Assembly: GCF_024125445.1 (NCBI RefSeq)
Contig: NZ_JAMXWM010000018.1
Coordinates: 16,388 to 80,387 of the forward strand
Source: Sporolactobacillus shoreicorticis
GTDB taxonomy: Bacteria; Bacillota; Bacilli; Bacillales; Sporolactobacillaceae
Length of the DNA stretch: 64,000 bases
Reading direction: 5' to 3'
Part shown: positions 63,961 to 64,000 of the stretch, piece by piece
Layout: each line of letters opens with the position of its first letter
Numbering within the stretch: position 1 is the stretch's first letter
Position numbers and translations under genes: made by a program
The notes under the pieces: model-generated
Database searches by the model: none
What the model was told of the DNA's origin: nothing
What the model saw: only the letters and a program-made list of their open reading frames with translations

Positions 63961-64000
63961 AAAAAGCAGGGTTGAGCGTGATTCTCAGCCCTGCTTTTTG
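63961..64000 (+). terminator. Intrinsic terminator after the second receptor gene
   Basis: AAAAAGCAGGGTTGAG pairs with CTCAGCCCTGCTTTTT almost perfectly around a short loop and runs to the window edge. Confidence 0.85.

Overview
The window looks like a chromosomal segment of a mid-GC, spore-forming-type Firmicute in Bacillales. The clues are a ComK homologue, a B. subtilis-like puc (allantoin) cluster, YfhO, a yrrN/yrrO-like U32 pair, a yjdF-type leader, strong AGGAGG ribosome sites, frequent TTG/GTG starts and a CIRCE-like operator. Sporolactobacillaceae would fit, but the genus is inference.

Layout. 1-7.3 kb: the 5' part of an AlkD-like DNA repair gene with a damaged start, a YfhO membrane protein, a PTS IIC-like carrier, comK, and a HAD phosphatase coupled to a glycerol-1-phosphate dehydrogenase-like gene. 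7.5-14.1 kb: D-amino-acid transaminase, an MFS exporter behind an attenuator-like leader, a DrrAB-type ABC exporter and an amidase. 14.4-26.1 kb: a nitrogen-scavenging block with a nitrate/sulfonate-type ABC importer, a first allantoinase-like hydrolase, PucR, then allC-pucG-pucH and an NCS1 permease. Three GlnR/TnrA-like boxes precede these units. 26.5-35.3 kb: a TetR-led four-gene operon, yjdF with a ribosome-site-sequestering leader, an NCS2 purine permease, manA with a small kinase-fragment-like gene, a beta-hydroxyacid dehydrogenase, and two U32 (TrhP-like) genes. 35.6-41.5 kb: a glycosyltransferase/(alpha/alpha)6-type pair behind the CIRCE-like element, a Cys/Met-metabolism PLP enzyme and an MHS transporter. 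Two copies of a ~250-bp palindrome-rich repeat lie at 26.2 and 39.5 kb.

41.9-55.7 kb is a complete type I-C CRISPR-Cas locus (cas3, cas5, cas8, cas7, cas4, cas1, cas2) followed by an array that I counted by hand as 78 repeats. The most interesting signal is in the 478-bp gap between cas3 and cas5. On the minus strand there is a lone, shortened CRISPR repeat, then a 23-nt pseudo-spacer, then an intrinsic terminator. The pseudo-spacer matches a site about 80 bp away at 15 of 16 positions, with an adjacent TTC (the usual type I-C PAM). That site lies just upstream of tiny ORFs with strong Shine-Dalgarno sequences. This is the architecture of CreR/CreA-type cas-guarding RNAs, with a possible CreT-like toxin.

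55.9-64 kb: an ATPase plus TOPRIM-like gene pair (a candidate two-gene defence system) directly beside the array and only 11 nt from dsdA, then a 50-codon hypothetical gene, a VanZ-family protein and two tandem chemotaxis receptors. I saw no rRNA or tRNA genes and no intact insertion sequence.
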